The translations under genes and the position numbers were made by a program. Shown here one piece after another: positions 7,476 through 15,628 of a stretch of DNA of 64,000 nt; positions within the stretch are counted from its first letter, which is position 1; each line of letters starts with the position of its first letter. Below the pieces are notes generated by a model, which searched no databases, was not told the origin of the DNA, and worked only from the letters and a program-made list of their open reading frames with translations. Origin of the DNA: Streptomyces sp. NBC_01754 (lineage in GTDB: Bacteria > Actinomycetota > Actinomycetes > Streptomycetales > Streptomycetaceae); contig NZ_CP109132.1 of NCBI RefSeq assembly GCF_035918015.1, positions 6,386,001 to 6,450,000 on the forward strand, read 5' to 3'.

Positions 7476-8645
7476 GTGCCCAAGAGACAGCCTGTGGATG
7501 TCGTGGTCGTCGGGGCCGGGGTGGTGGGGGCCGCGTGCGCCTTCTACGCCTCCCGGTCCGGACTGTCGGTGGCCGTCGTCGACCGGGGTCCGGTCGCCGG
7601 CGGGACCACCGGAGCGGGGGAGGGGAACCTCCTGGTGTCCGACAAGACCCCAGGGCCCGAAATGGACTTGGCCCTGCTGTCTCTCTCCCTCTGGCGGGAG
7701 TTGGCGAGGGAACTGCCGGCGGACATCGAGTTCGACCCCAAGGGCGGCCTCGTCGTGGCGTCGGGCGAGGAGTCGCTGGCCGCGCTGAGCCGGTCGGTGG
7801 AGGGGCAGCGTGCGTCGGGGGTCGAGGCGTGCCATGTCACACCCGACCGGCTGCCCGAGGTCGAACCGCACCTCGCGCCGGGCCTTGCCGGAGGGTTCCT
7901 GTATCCGCAGGACAGTCAGGTGCAACCAGCCCTCGCCGCGGCCCGCTTGCTGTCCGCGGCTCGGGCCGCGGGGGCACACCTGTATCTGGGGGAGGAGGTC
8001 GTCCGGATACCCAGGGAGCGGGAGACCGGCCGGGTCGGCGGAGTGTGCACCCCCCGGCGCGAGCTCTCGTCCCCGGTGGTCGTCAACGCGGCGGGTACCT
8101 GGGGCGGACAACTGGCCGCGCTGGCCGGAGCGGAACTCCCCGTGCAGCCCCGCCGGGGCTTCGTCCTGGTCACCGAGGCCCTGCCCCCGCTGATCCGCCA
8201 CAAGGTCTACGCGGCGGAGTACCTGGCCGACGTGTCGAGCGGATCGGCGGCCCTCCAGACCTCACCGGTGGTCGAAGGTACGCCGGCCGGGCCGGTCCTC
8301 GTCGGGGCCAGCCGTGAACGGGTGGGGTTCGACCGGAGGCTGTCCGTGCCGGTGGTGGCCCGGCTGGCCTCGCAGGCGGCCGCTCTCTTCCCCGTGCTCG
8401 CCGACGTGCAGGTGCTGCGCATCTACCACGGCTTCCGTCCCTATCTGCCCGACCACCTGCCCGCGATCGGCCCCGACCCCCGGGTGCCAGGTCTTTTCCA
8501 CGCCTGCGGCCACGAAGGGGCGGGGATCGGGCTCGCACCGGCCACGGGCCGGCTGATCGCCTCCGCGATAGCGGGGGAGAGGCCGGCGCTGGATCTCGAA
8601 CCGTTCGCACCGGACCGTTTCGACTCCGTGTGCCATGTCACATGA
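7476..8645 (+). CDS. D-hydroxyproline dehydrogenase, FAD (beta-like) subunit
   Basis: 389 residues of the DAO-type FAD oxidoreductase family, with the nucleotide-binding motif VVGAGVVGAA at residues 10-19 and the C-terminal FAD contact CGHEGAGIGLAPATG. It resembles the HcnC-like subunit of heteromeric D-hydroxyproline dehydrogenases, which oxidise cis-4-hydroxy-D-proline to 1-pyrroline-4-hydroxy-2-carboxylate and feed electrons to the respiratory chain. The substrate is inferred from the neighbours: the two partner subunits follow at once, then the deaminase and epimerase of the same pathway. The GTG start has no ribosome site and probably begins a leaderless transcript. An operator-like 15-mer overlaps the stop codon, so the downstream genes may also have a promoter there. 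Confidence 0.8.
   Translation: MPKRQPVDVVVVGAGVVGAACAFYASRSGLSVAVVDRGPVAGGTTGAGEGNLLVSDKTPGPEMDLALLSLSLWRELARELPADIEFDPKGGLVVASGEESLAALSRSVEGQRASGVEACHVTPDRLPEVEPHLAPGLAGGFLYPQDSQVQPALAAARLLSAARAAGAHLYLGEEVVRIPRERETGRVGGVCTPRRELSSPVVVNAAGTWGGQLAALAGAELPVQPRRGFVLVTEALPPLIRHKVYAAEYLADVSSGSAALQTSPVVEGTPAGPVLVGASRERVGFDRRLSVPVVARLASQAAALFPVLADVQVLRIYHGFRPYLPDHLPAIGPDPRVPGLFHACGHEGAGIGLAPATGRLIASAIAGERPALDLEPFAPDRFDSVCHVT
8629..8643. promoter_or_regulatory. Operator-like 15-mer TGTGCCATGTCACAT
   Basis: An exact copy of a 15-base sequence also found at 10748 and 18070. Its core TGTG-N-CATG-N-CACA is a dyad, as expected for a GntR dimer. It overlaps the stop codon of the first dehydrogenase subunit and lies about 100 bases before the [2Fe-2S] subunit. 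The likely binder is the GntR/FCD protein encoded at 12981. Confidence 0.65.
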
Positions 8646-8742
8646 CGGCTATGCCCTCAGCCCGTACGCGGCCGTGCGTCACGACCGCGGTACACGACCG
8701 CGTACCTGCCCAGCCCTGCCGCCTGACGGAGGAGTGGACCTC

Positions 8743-9111
8743 TTGAGACGCATCCGCGCACGCACCTCCCCCGGTCCCGGGGCCGCCACCGAAGCCGGTG
8801 CCGGCAGCGGCGTCGAGGGTGGCGGGACCGGCGACGGACCGGGCTTCGAGTTCACGTTCGACGGGCGTCCGGTCGCCGCTCTGCCCGGTCAGAGCCTCGC
8901 GGCAGCGCTCTGGTCGGCCGGTGTCCTGAGCTGGCGTACCACCCGGGTGAACGGCCGTCCACGCGGGGCGTTCTGCTCCATCGGCACCTGTCACGACTGC
9001 TTGGTCACCGTCAACGGGACGCCCAACATCCGCGCCTGTCTGCTCCCGGCCGTCCCGCGCGACCGCGTCACCACCCAGGAAGGGAGCGGCCGTGCCGGGC
9101 TCCACGAGTGA
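8743..9111 (+). CDS. D-hydroxyproline dehydrogenase, [2Fe-2S] (gamma-like) subunit
   Basis: A 122-residue HcnA-like ferredoxin subunit. Four cysteines, C78, C83, C86 and C99 (pattern C-x4-C-x2-C-x12-C), bind a plant-type [2Fe-2S] cluster. In the family this small subunit carries electrons between the flavin subunits of amino acid or opine dehydrogenases. I chose the TTG at 8743 because GGAGGA lies nine bases upstream. An ATG at 8635 is in frame but sits inside the operator-like motif and has no ribosome site. The gene overlaps the next subunit by 20 bases, implying translational coupling. Confidence 0.75.
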   Translation: MRRIRARTSPGPGAATEAGAGSGVEGGGTGDGPGFEFTFDGRPVAALPGQSLAAALWSAGVLSWRTTRVNGRPRGAFCSIGTCHDCLVTVNGTPNIRACLLPAVPRDRVTTQEGSGRAGLHE

Positions 9112-10654
9112 CCGCGCCGAGCGGGCCGACGGACGTTCCCGGACGGCCGGGGACGTCGCCTGCCTCGCGGTGGTCGGAGCCGGCCCGGCGGGTCTTGCGG
9201 CGGCGGTCACCGCCGCGGACCACGGTCTCGATGTGGTCTTGCTGGACGCGGCGGCCTCACCCGGTGGGCAGTACTACCGCAGTCCTCCGGAAGAGCTCGC
9301 CGCGGTCCTGCCTCGCGCGGCGGTCCCGCCCCGGGCGGCGCCGAAGGGACAGCGGGTGTTCTCCGGCCTCATGGACCGGCTCGCCGCCCACCGGGCCGCC
9401 GGTGGAATCCGCTACCTCCCCGGTCATCACGTGTGGACGGTGACCCGGACCGGCTCCGGCTGGACCCTGCACACCGTCGTGGGCGCGCGGGGCGAGGGCG
9501 GCCCCGCGGTCCGTGCCCGGCGACTGCTCCTGGCCACCGGGGCGTACGAGCGTCAGCTCCCCTTCCCCGGGTGGACGACCCCGGGAGTGGTGGGCGCGGC
9601 GGGTGCCCAGGCCATGCTGAAGTCCGGACACGCGCTGCCGGGCCGGCGTGTCGTGGTGGCGGGCAGCGGCCCCCTCCTGCAAGCCGTGGCCGTGTCGCTC
9701 GTCCGTGCCGGGGCGCGCGTCCCGGCCCTGGTCGAGGCCGCGGGCTACGGCGGTTACGCCGCCGCGCCGCGTGTACTGGCGGCCAACCCGTCCAAGCCGG
9801 CGGAAGGCCTGCGCCACGGGGCCGCACTGGTCCGAGCGGGGGTCCGTGTCATGTCACACCGCGCGGTCACGGCGGTGCACGGAACCGACCGGGTCGAAGC
9901 CGTGACCGTGAGCCGCCTGGACCGCGACTGGCGCCCCGTCCCGGACTCCGGGCGCACGATCACATGCGACGCACTCGCCGTGGGGCACGGACTGACACCT
10001 CAGCTGGAACTCGCCGTCGAGATCGGCTGCGCCACCCGGACCTGCGCCGACGGGTCTCTCGCGGTGCGGCTGGACGAACGGCTGTCCACCACCGTCCCGG
10101 GTGTCTGGGCGGCGGGTGAGCCAGGCGGCATCGGCGGCGTGGGCCTGGCCCTGACCGAAGGTGAGCTGGCCGCGCACGCGATCGCCGCCGACGTACAGGG
10201 CCGCTCGCCCCGGGAGACCTCGGGCCGCGTCCGGTCGCTCGGCCGCGCCCGGCGCGGGCAACGGGCCTTCGCGGAGTTGATGGCCGAAGTCCACCGGCCG
10301 GGGCACGGCTGGCGGGACTGGGTGGAGGACGACACCGAGGTCTGCCGCTGCGAGGAGGTCACCGCGGGCCGGATCCGGACGGCCGTCGGAGAGCTCGGCG
10401 CGGCTGACGCCCGCACCGTCAAGCTCCTCACCCGGGCCGGAATGGGCTGGTGCCAGGGCCGGACCTGCGGATTCGCCGTCCGTGCACTGGCCGTGTCCGC
10501 CGGCGCCGCCGCTCGCGACCCCGCGCCCGACCGGCGGATGCCGGCCTGTCCCGTCCTCCTCTCCGCGCTGGCCGGCGCGGACGGCGCGGACGGCATGGAA
10601 CCCCTCGACGTCGACGAGTCCCCGGACACCGGCCGGGGCGGAACGCGGAGCTGA
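9092..10654 (+). CDS. D-hydroxyproline dehydrogenase, FAD/NAD(P)-binding (alpha-like) subunit
   Basis: 520 residues, HcnB-like. A Rossmann motif VVGAGPAGLAAA lies near residue 28 and a second, VVVAGSGP, near 188. The C-terminal domain carries C418, C420, C454 and C459 in the pattern C-x-C ... C-x4-C of BFD-like [2Fe-2S] domains. With the FAD and ferredoxin subunits it should form a heterotrimeric dehydrogenase that passes electrons on to the membrane. The GTG start follows GGAAGGAG and overlaps the previous gene. An imperfect copy of the cluster's operator motif occurs inside the gene at 9845. Confidence 0.8.
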   Translation: MPGSTSDRAERADGRSRTAGDVACLAVVGAGPAGLAAAVTAADHGLDVVLLDAAASPGGQYYRSPPEELAAVLPRAAVPPRAAPKGQRVFSGLMDRLAAHRAAGGIRYLPGHHVWTVTRTGSGWTLHTVVGARGEGGPAVRARRLLLATGAYERQLPFPGWTTPGVVGAAGAQAMLKSGHALPGRRVVVAGSGPLLQAVAVSLVRAGARVPALVEAAGYGGYAAAPRVLAANPSKPAEGLRHGAALVRAGVRVMSHRAVTAVHGTDRVEAVTVSRLDRDWRPVPDSGRTITCDALAVGHGLTPQLELAVEIGCATRTCADGSLAVRLDERLSTTVPGVWAAGEPGGIGGVGLALTEGELAAHAIAADVQGRSPRETSGRVRSLGRARRGQRAFAELMAEVHRPGHGWRDWVEDDTEVCRCEEVTAGRIRTAVGELGAADARTVKLLTRAGMGWCQGRTCGFAVRALAVSAGAAARDPAPDRRMPACPVLLSALAGADGADGMEPLDVDESPDTGRGGTRS

Positions 10655-10747
10655 GTACCGGAGTCCGTGAGCCGCCCGTGGCCCGAGGGCGGCCCTGGGC
10701 GTCCTCTACTCGCCCGTACCGCCTGTACCCCCTGTACTGCCCTTCCC

Positions 10748-10762
10748 TGTGCCATGTCACAT
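10748..10762. promoter_or_regulatory. Operator-like 15-mer TGTGCCATGTCACAT
   Basis: Identical to the copies at 8629 and 18070. It lies 35 bases before the deaminase start codon, so the deaminase may have its own regulated promoter in the 143-base gap after the dehydrogenase genes. Confidence 0.7.
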
Positions 10763-10797
10763 CGTTCCTTCTCCCTACCTTCTTCCAGGAGTCTCAG

Positions 10798-11706
10798 ATG
10801 CCGAAGCACACGCACACCAGCACGCACCCCTGGCGCGGAGTCATGGTGGCGACCACGCTCCCCCTGCGGGACGACCTGTCCGTCGACTTCGACGCGTACG
10901 CCGAGCACGTGCGGCAACTCGTCGAGGCGGGCTGCGACGGGGTGGTCCCCAACGGCTCGCTGGGGGAGTACCAAACGCTGACGGACGACGAAAGGGAGCG
11001 TGTGGTCCGGGTCGCCGTGGAGGCCGCCGGGGACGGCAGCCGGGTGATGCCGGGCGTCGCCGCCTACGGCAGCGCCGAGTCGCGCCGATGGACCGAACAG
11101 GCCGCCGAAGCGGGAGCGGGCTCGGTCCTGCTGCTTCCGCCCAACGCCTACCGGTGCGACGAGGAAGCCGTCAGCGCCCACTACGCGACCGTCGCCGAGG
11201 TCGGAATTCCGGTCGTCGCCTACAACAACCCCTACGACACCAAGGTCGATCTCGACCCCGGACTGCTCGCGCGACTCCACCAGGCCGGAAGCATCGTGGC
11301 CGTCAAGGAGTTCAGCGGGGACGTACGCAGGGCGTACGAGACGGCGGAGCGGGCCCCGGGACTCGATGTCCTCGTCGGCGCGGACGACGTCCTGCTCGAG
11401 TTCGCCCTCGCCGGAGCGGCCGGCTGGATCGCGGGCTGTCCCAACATCCTGCCGTCCAGCTGTGCCGAGCTGTACCAGGCGGCTGTCACGGGTGACATGG
11501 CAACGGCGCTGCCCCTGTACCGGCGACTGCACCCCCTGCTGCGGTGGGACTCGAAGACGGAGTTCGTCCAGGCCATCAAGGCATCCATGGACGTGGCCGG
11601 GCGCCACGGGGGCCTCACCCGGCCGCCGCGGTTCCCACTGCCGGAGGCGGACCGGGCCGCGGTACGCGCCACGACCGAGAAGCTGCTCGCGGAAGGCATG
11701 GCCTGA
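10798..11706 (+). CDS. DHDPS-family lyase, probable 1-pyrroline-4-hydroxy-2-carboxylate deaminase
   Basis: 302 residues with the dihydrodipicolinate synthase/NAL barrel. The Schiff-base lysine is K170 in VAVKEFSGD, and AYNNPYD carries the conserved Tyr region. In hydroxyproline catabolism a member of this family deaminates 1-pyrroline-4-hydroxy-2-carboxylate to 2-oxoglutarate semialdehyde and ammonia. That role is assigned from context, between the dehydrogenase subunits and a hydroxyproline epimerase; the fold alone would not separate it from other DHDPS relatives. The ATG follows CCAGGAG with seven-base spacing. Confidence 0.75.
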   Translation: MPKHTHTSTHPWRGVMVATTLPLRDDLSVDFDAYAEHVRQLVEAGCDGVVPNGSLGEYQTLTDDERERVVRVAVEAAGDGSRVMPGVAAYGSAESRRWTEQAAEAGAGSVLLLPPNAYRCDEEAVSAHYATVAEVGIPVVAYNNPYDTKVDLDPGLLARLHQAGSIVAVKEFSGDVRRAYETAERAPGLDVLVGADDVLLEFALAGAAGWIAGCPNILPSSCAELYQAAVTGDMATALPLYRRLHPLLRWDSKTEFVQAIKASMDVAGRHGGLTRPPRFPLPEADRAAVRATTEKLLAEGMA

Positions 11707-11823
11707 CCGAGGACGCCGGTCGGGCACGTCCGGACCCGGGCGTGCCCGGCCTGAGCGTGCCCGTATGTGAGCGGGCCCGGACCTGAGGGGGCGGGCCCGT
11801 GAAGTGGCGGTCCGCCGGCGGAC

Positions 11824-11848
11824 GCCGCCCCATCCGTGACGGGGCGGC
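11824..11848 (+). terminator. Hairpin after the deaminase gene
   Basis: GCCGCCCC (11824-11831) pairs perfectly with GGGGCGGC (11841-11848) across a nine-base loop. It lies between the deaminase and the epimerase and may reduce read-through; there is no U-tract. Confidence 0.45.
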
Positions 11849-11899
11849 CGCCGGCGGATACCGTCCTCACCCTTCCACGCCGTGAACCAGGGGGACGCC

Positions 11900-12901
11900 T
11901 TGCAGACACGTCACATCTTCCACGCCGTCGACTCGCACACCGCCGGCATGCCCACCCGCGTGGTGACCGGCGGCGTCGGCACGCTGCCGGGAGCGACCAT
12001 GGCCGAGCGACGGCAGTACTTCCTGGAACACCGGGACGCCGTGCGCACCCTTTTGATGTACGAACCGCGCGGCCACGCCGCGATGAGCGGGGCGATCCTC
12101 CAGCCGCCCACCCGGCCCGACGCCGACTACGGGGTGCTGTTCATCGAGGTGTCGGGGTCCCTGCCGATGTGCGGGCACGGCACGATAGGGGTGGCCACCG
12201 TGCTCGTCGAGACCGGGATGGTCGAGGTGAGCGAACCCGTCACCACGGTGCGGCTCGACACCCCGGCGGGGCTGGTGAGCGCCGACGTACGGGTGCAGGA
12301 CGGGAGCGCCGTCGCCGTCACCCTCACGAACGTGCCCTCGTTCAGCGTCGCGCTCGACCGCACCGCCGAGATCGCGGGCCACGGGACGGTGCGCTACGAC
12401 CTGGCCTACGGCGGCAACTTCTACGCGATGGTCTCGCTCGCCGATCTCGCCTTGCCCTTCGACCGGGCCCGCAAGGACGACCTCCTCGCCGCGGGGCTCG
12501 CCCTGATGGAGGCGGTCAACGCGACGGACCGGCCCGTGCACCCCGAGGACCCCGCCATCACCGGCCTCAAGCACGTCCAGCTGATCGCTCCGGGGTCCGA
12601 CCACACGTACTCGCGCCACGCCATGGCCATTCACCCGGGGTGGTTCGACCGGTCACCATGCGGAACGGGGACCTCCGCGCGTATGGCACAACTGCACGCC
12701 CGGGGGCAACTGCCCCTGCACACCGACTTCGTCAACGAGTCGTTCATCGGCACCACCTTCACCGGGCGGCTCGTCGAGCGGACCACGGTCGGCGGACTGC
12801 CCGCGGTGGTACCCACCGTGACCGGACGGGCGTGGATCACCGGAACCGCGCAGTACTTCCTGTCCCCTTCGGACCCCTTCCCCGAAGGCTTCCTGCTGTG
12901 A
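11900..12901 (+). CDS. 4-hydroxyproline 2-epimerase (proline racemase family)
   Basis: 333 residues of the proline racemase family. Both catalytic cysteines are present, C91 in MCGHGTIG and C254 in CGTGTSAR. The Cys/Cys pair fits a racemase/epimerase; trans-3-hydroxyproline dehydratases of the family carry Ser and Thr there. It would convert trans-4-hydroxy-L-proline, released from collagen, to cis-4-hydroxy-D-proline for the dehydrogenase. I chose the TTG at 11900 (MQTRHIFHAVDSHTAGMPTR) because AGGGGGA lies four bases upstream and the homologous region begins there; a GTG at 11882 lacks a ribosome site. Confidence 0.85.
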   Translation: MQTRHIFHAVDSHTAGMPTRVVTGGVGTLPGATMAERRQYFLEHRDAVRTLLMYEPRGHAAMSGAILQPPTRPDADYGVLFIEVSGSLPMCGHGTIGVATVLVETGMVEVSEPVTTVRLDTPAGLVSADVRVQDGSAVAVTLTNVPSFSVALDRTAEIAGHGTVRYDLAYGGNFYAMVSLADLALPFDRARKDDLLAAGLALMEAVNATDRPVHPEDPAITGLKHVQLIAPGSDHTYSRHAMAIHPGWFDRSPCGTGTSARMAQLHARGQLPLHTDFVNESFIGTTFTGRLVERTTVGGLPAVVPTVTGRAWITGTAQYFLSPSDPFPEGFLL

Positions 12902-12934
12902 ACCCGCTTCGGCGTCGACGGACTCCAGAGGAAA

Positions 12935-12950
12935 CGTGACATTGTATTCT
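12935..12950 (+). promoter_or_regulatory. Candidate promoter/operator of the GntR gene
   Basis: CGTGACATTGTATTCT lies 31-46 bases before the GntR start codon. CGTGACAT resembles half of the cluster palindrome and TATTCT (12945-12950) could be a -10 box. The overlap would allow autoregulation. The match is weak in the second half-site and no good -35 box is visible. Confidence 0.4.
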
Positions 12951-12980
12951 GGGGATCCGTACGGTGCTGGAGGAACAAAC

Positions 12981-13742
12981 ATGGCCCGCCTGACGTCGCT
13001 CAATGTGATCTCCGCACAAGAGCATCTGCGTGACCAGGTCGCGAACGCGCTCCGGGCCGCTCTGATCGCCGGTGAACTCCGCCCGGGAATGGTCTACTCC
13101 GCCCCGGCGCTGGCCGCCGAGTTCGGGGTGTCCGCGACGCCCGTACGTGAGGCCATGCTGGACCTGGCCCGCGAGGGCCTGGTGGAGGCCGTCCGCAACA
13201 AGGGCTTCCGCATCACGGAGTTGACCGAGCAGGACCTCGACGACTTCACCGAACTCCGGGCCATGATCGAGGTGCCGACCGTCGGACGTATCGCCGGTAT
13301 GGGGAAGGCCGAGGAGCTGGAAGCCCTCAGGCCGCTGGCCTCGGCCATCGTCGACGCCGCACGCGAACACGACATCCTGGGCTATCTGGAGGCCGACCGC
13401 CGCTTCCATCTGGAGCTGCTCGGCCTGGCGGGCAACCGGCGCCTGGTGGAGGAAGTGGCCGCCCTGCGCAAGCGTTCGCGACTCTTCGGGCTCAACCGAC
13501 TGGCGGAGACAGGGCAGTTGACCACGTCGGCCGAGGAGCACGTGCAGCTCCTCGACCTCATGGTGGCAGGCGACGCCCGGCGCGCCGAGGTCTGCATGCT
13601 CGCGCATATGTCACATGTCCGCTCGCTCTGGGCCGACGACGCGCCCGCAGGGGACTCCATCGGGAAACGGGCCCGGGACGGCTCGGTGGCGGGCGGTCCC
13701 GAGGTGCGGCGGGTCCCGGGGCGGTCCCGGACGGAGAGCTGA
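12981..13742 (+). CDS. GntR/FCD transcriptional regulator of the hydroxyproline locus
   Basis: 253 residues. A winged helix-turn-helix at about 20-80 (SAPALAAEFGVSATPVREAM) is followed by an FCD effector domain with the usual metal-binding pattern (DRRFH, EEH and a distal HMSH). FadR-subfamily GntR proteins usually repress catabolic operons and release DNA when they bind a substrate or intermediate. Position inside the cluster and palindromes near several cluster genes make it the likely repressor, with hydroxyproline or a derivative as inducer (inference). The ATG follows GGAGGA. A close paralogue is encoded at 22038. Confidence 0.85.
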   Translation: MARLTSLNVISAQEHLRDQVANALRAALIAGELRPGMVYSAPALAAEFGVSATPVREAMLDLAREGLVEAVRNKGFRITELTEQDLDDFTELRAMIEVPTVGRIAGMGKAEELEALRPLASAIVDAAREHDILGYLEADRRFHLELLGLAGNRRLVEEVAALRKRSRLFGLNRLAETGQLTTSAEEHVQLLDLMVAGDARRAEVCMLAHMSHVRSLWADDAPAGDSIGKRARDGSVAGGPEVRRVPGRSRTES

Positions 13743-13847
13743 ACCGCCGTCGTCCGGACGTGCCAGAACCCTCGGAGGGCAACGGTGCCCGCACAGGAGC
13801 CGCACGCCGGTCCCCCGCGGACCGGCGCCCGCGAGGACCGGCGGAAC

Positions 13848-15320
13848 TCAGGCGTCGAGCAGTGACCCCATCCACTCCTCGACACCGTCCGCCGTACGCG
13901 GCAGCGCGGAGGACATGAGCCGGGCACCGTCCGCGGTGATCACCAGGTCGTCCTCGATCCGCACACCGATCCCCCGCAGGGCCCGGGGCAGCGTCTCGTC
14001 GTCGGGTTGCAGATAGAGACCCGGTTCCACCGTCAGGACCTGCCCCTCCTCCAGCGGCCCTTCCGGGTAGGCGTCCGTCCGCGCGTCCGCGCAGTCATGG
14101 ACGTCCATGCCGAGCATGTGGCCGCTGCCGCAGAGCGTGTACCTGCGGTAGAGGTCGTTCTCCGGTGCCGGCGCCTCATCGGCCGGCTTGCCCAGCACAC
14201 CCCACTCGTGCAGTCCCTCGGCCAGCACCCGCATGGCGGCGAGGTGGAAGTCACGGAAGCGCGCGCCGGGACGCAGGGCGGCGATCCCCGCCTCCTGGGC
14301 GGCCAGCACCAGGTCGTAGACCGTGCGCTGAACGGTGGTGAAACGGCCGGACACCGGGAGCGTGCGCGTGATGTCGGCCGTGTAGAGGGAGTCCGTCTCC
14401 ACCCCGGCGTCCAGCAGGAGCAACTCCCCTGGTCTCAGAGCGGAGTCGTTGCGGATCCAGTGCAGGACGCAGGCGTTCGCCCCGCCGGCCGCGATGGTGT
14501 GGTAGCCGGGTCCGTTGCCCTCGAGCCGGGCCCGCAGGTCGAACACCCCCTCCACCCACCGCTCGCCGCGGGGATGACGCAAAGCCTGCGGCAGGGCGCG
14601 TACGGCGTCCTCGAACCCGGCCGTGGTCGCGTCGACGGCGCGCTGCAACTCCTGCTGCTCCCAGGGATCCTTGACGAGACGGAGCTCCGACAGCACGCTC
14701 GCCAGACCTGCCGGTGCCCGGCGTGGGGCGGGGAGTGTACGAGTACCGCGCAGGGCCTTGTCGACGGTCGGATCGACCCCGCCCAGAACCCGGGTGGGCG
14801 GCTGCGGGCCGGTCAGCGTCCTCTCCCAGGCGTCCAGGGGAGCGCAGCGGATCCCGGTCATCCGGGCGGCCTCGTCGAGTTCGGGCCGGCGTCCGACCCA
14901 GAACTCCCCGTACCGGCGGTCGCGGTAGAAGGCGCTGTCGGTGCGCGGCGACCGGGGGCGGAGATAGAGCACGGCCTCGTGCCGGGCGTCGCCGTCGGGT
15001 TCCAGGACGAGGACGTGACCCGCCTGTTCCTCGCCGGTGAGTCCGGTGAGCCAGGCGTATCCGGTGTGGGGGCGGAAGCGGTGGTCGGTGTCGTTGGACC
15101 GGACGGCGAGCACACCCGCCGGTATGACCAGGCGCTCCCCGGGGAAGCGGGCGGCCACGCGGGCCCGGCGGGCGGGGGTGAGGTCGCGCACGGGCACACC
15201 CGCGCCGGCGGGCAGGGGAGTGGGTGCCCACGCCGTGCTCATGAAGGCGTCCAGGGCGGGTGCCGGCGCGAGATCGTGGCTGCTGCTGCCGGTGCGTGGC
15301 GGGGTGACGGTACGGGACAT
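13848..15320 (-). CDS. Xaa-Pro aminopeptidase-like M24B metallopeptidase
   Basis: 490 residues with an aminopeptidase P N-terminal domain and a C-terminal creatinase/M24 domain. The dinuclear metal ligands are visible: Asp in LLLDAGVETD and TADITRT, His in GSGHMLGMDVHD, Glu in LTVEPGLYL and in GVRIEDD. The family removes N-terminal residues before proline or hydroxyproline, which suits collagen-derived Gly-Pro-Hyp peptides. No signal peptide is seen, so it should act on imported peptides. It is transcribed away from the collagenase across a shared 308-base region with operator-like sequence. The ATG at 15320 has GAGGAG eight bases upstream. Confidence 0.85.
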   Translation of the reverse strand: MSRTVTPPRTGSSSHDLAPAPALDAFMSTAWAPTPLPAGAGVPVRDLTPARRARVAARFPGERLVIPAGVLAVRSNDTDHRFRPHTGYAWLTGLTGEEQAGHVLVLEPDGDARHEAVLYLRPRSPRTDSAFYRDRRYGEFWVGRRPELDEAARMTGIRCAPLDAWERTLTGPQPPTRVLGGVDPTVDKALRGTRTLPAPRRAPAGLASVLSELRLVKDPWEQQELQRAVDATTAGFEDAVRALPQALRHPRGERWVEGVFDLRARLEGNGPGYHTIAAGGANACVLHWIRNDSALRPGELLLLDAGVETDSLYTADITRTLPVSGRFTTVQRTVYDLVLAAQEAGIAALRPGARFRDFHLAAMRVLAEGLHEWGVLGKPADEAPAPENDLYRRYTLCGSGHMLGMDVHDCADARTDAYPEGPLEEGQVLTVEPGLYLQPDDETLPRALRGIGVRIEDDLVITADGARLMSSALPRTADGVEEWMGSLLDA

Positions 15321-15435
15321 GGGGCGGTACTCCTCAGGGCTCTGTAGGGGCACGGCGGGTTCGAGGGCTCCGGTGAACGGCGGAGCGGGGCCCGCGCATC
15401 AGGCGAGCCGTCAAGGCCTGTCCCGCGAGGGGTTG

Positions 15436-15498
15436 TTGACGCGTCGATGAATGTACGTCAAACGGGTTCCGAAGGACATGTGACATGTGCCATTGTAC
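15436..15498. promoter_or_regulatory. Divergent control region between M24 peptidase and collagenase
   Basis: TTGACG (15436-15441) and CGTCAA (15456-15461) form an inverted repeat whose arms read as -35 boxes on opposite strands. Downstream, TGTGACATGTGCCA (15479-15492) matches the cluster palindrome at 10 of 12 fixed positions, and ACATGT occurs twice seven bases apart (15476 and 15483). Convincing -10 boxes were not found. The rest of the 308-base gap shows nothing clear apart from the ribosome sites. Confidence 0.5.
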
Positions 15499-15628
15499 AG
15501 ACGCGCCGGGATGAGGTCGTGCTCATGCCACAACGGGTGATGTCAGGCCTGGTCCGGATCTTCTCCCGGTGCTCACCCCCACGGCCACGCGGCGTCGCGT
15601 GGCCCCCCACTCCGCTGGGAGGCGGCAC

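Noticed and set aside
13608..13616. ATGTCACAT inside the GntR gene as another operator
   Set aside because: It encodes the HMSHV region, probably constrained by the FCD metal site, and does not extend to the full palindrome.
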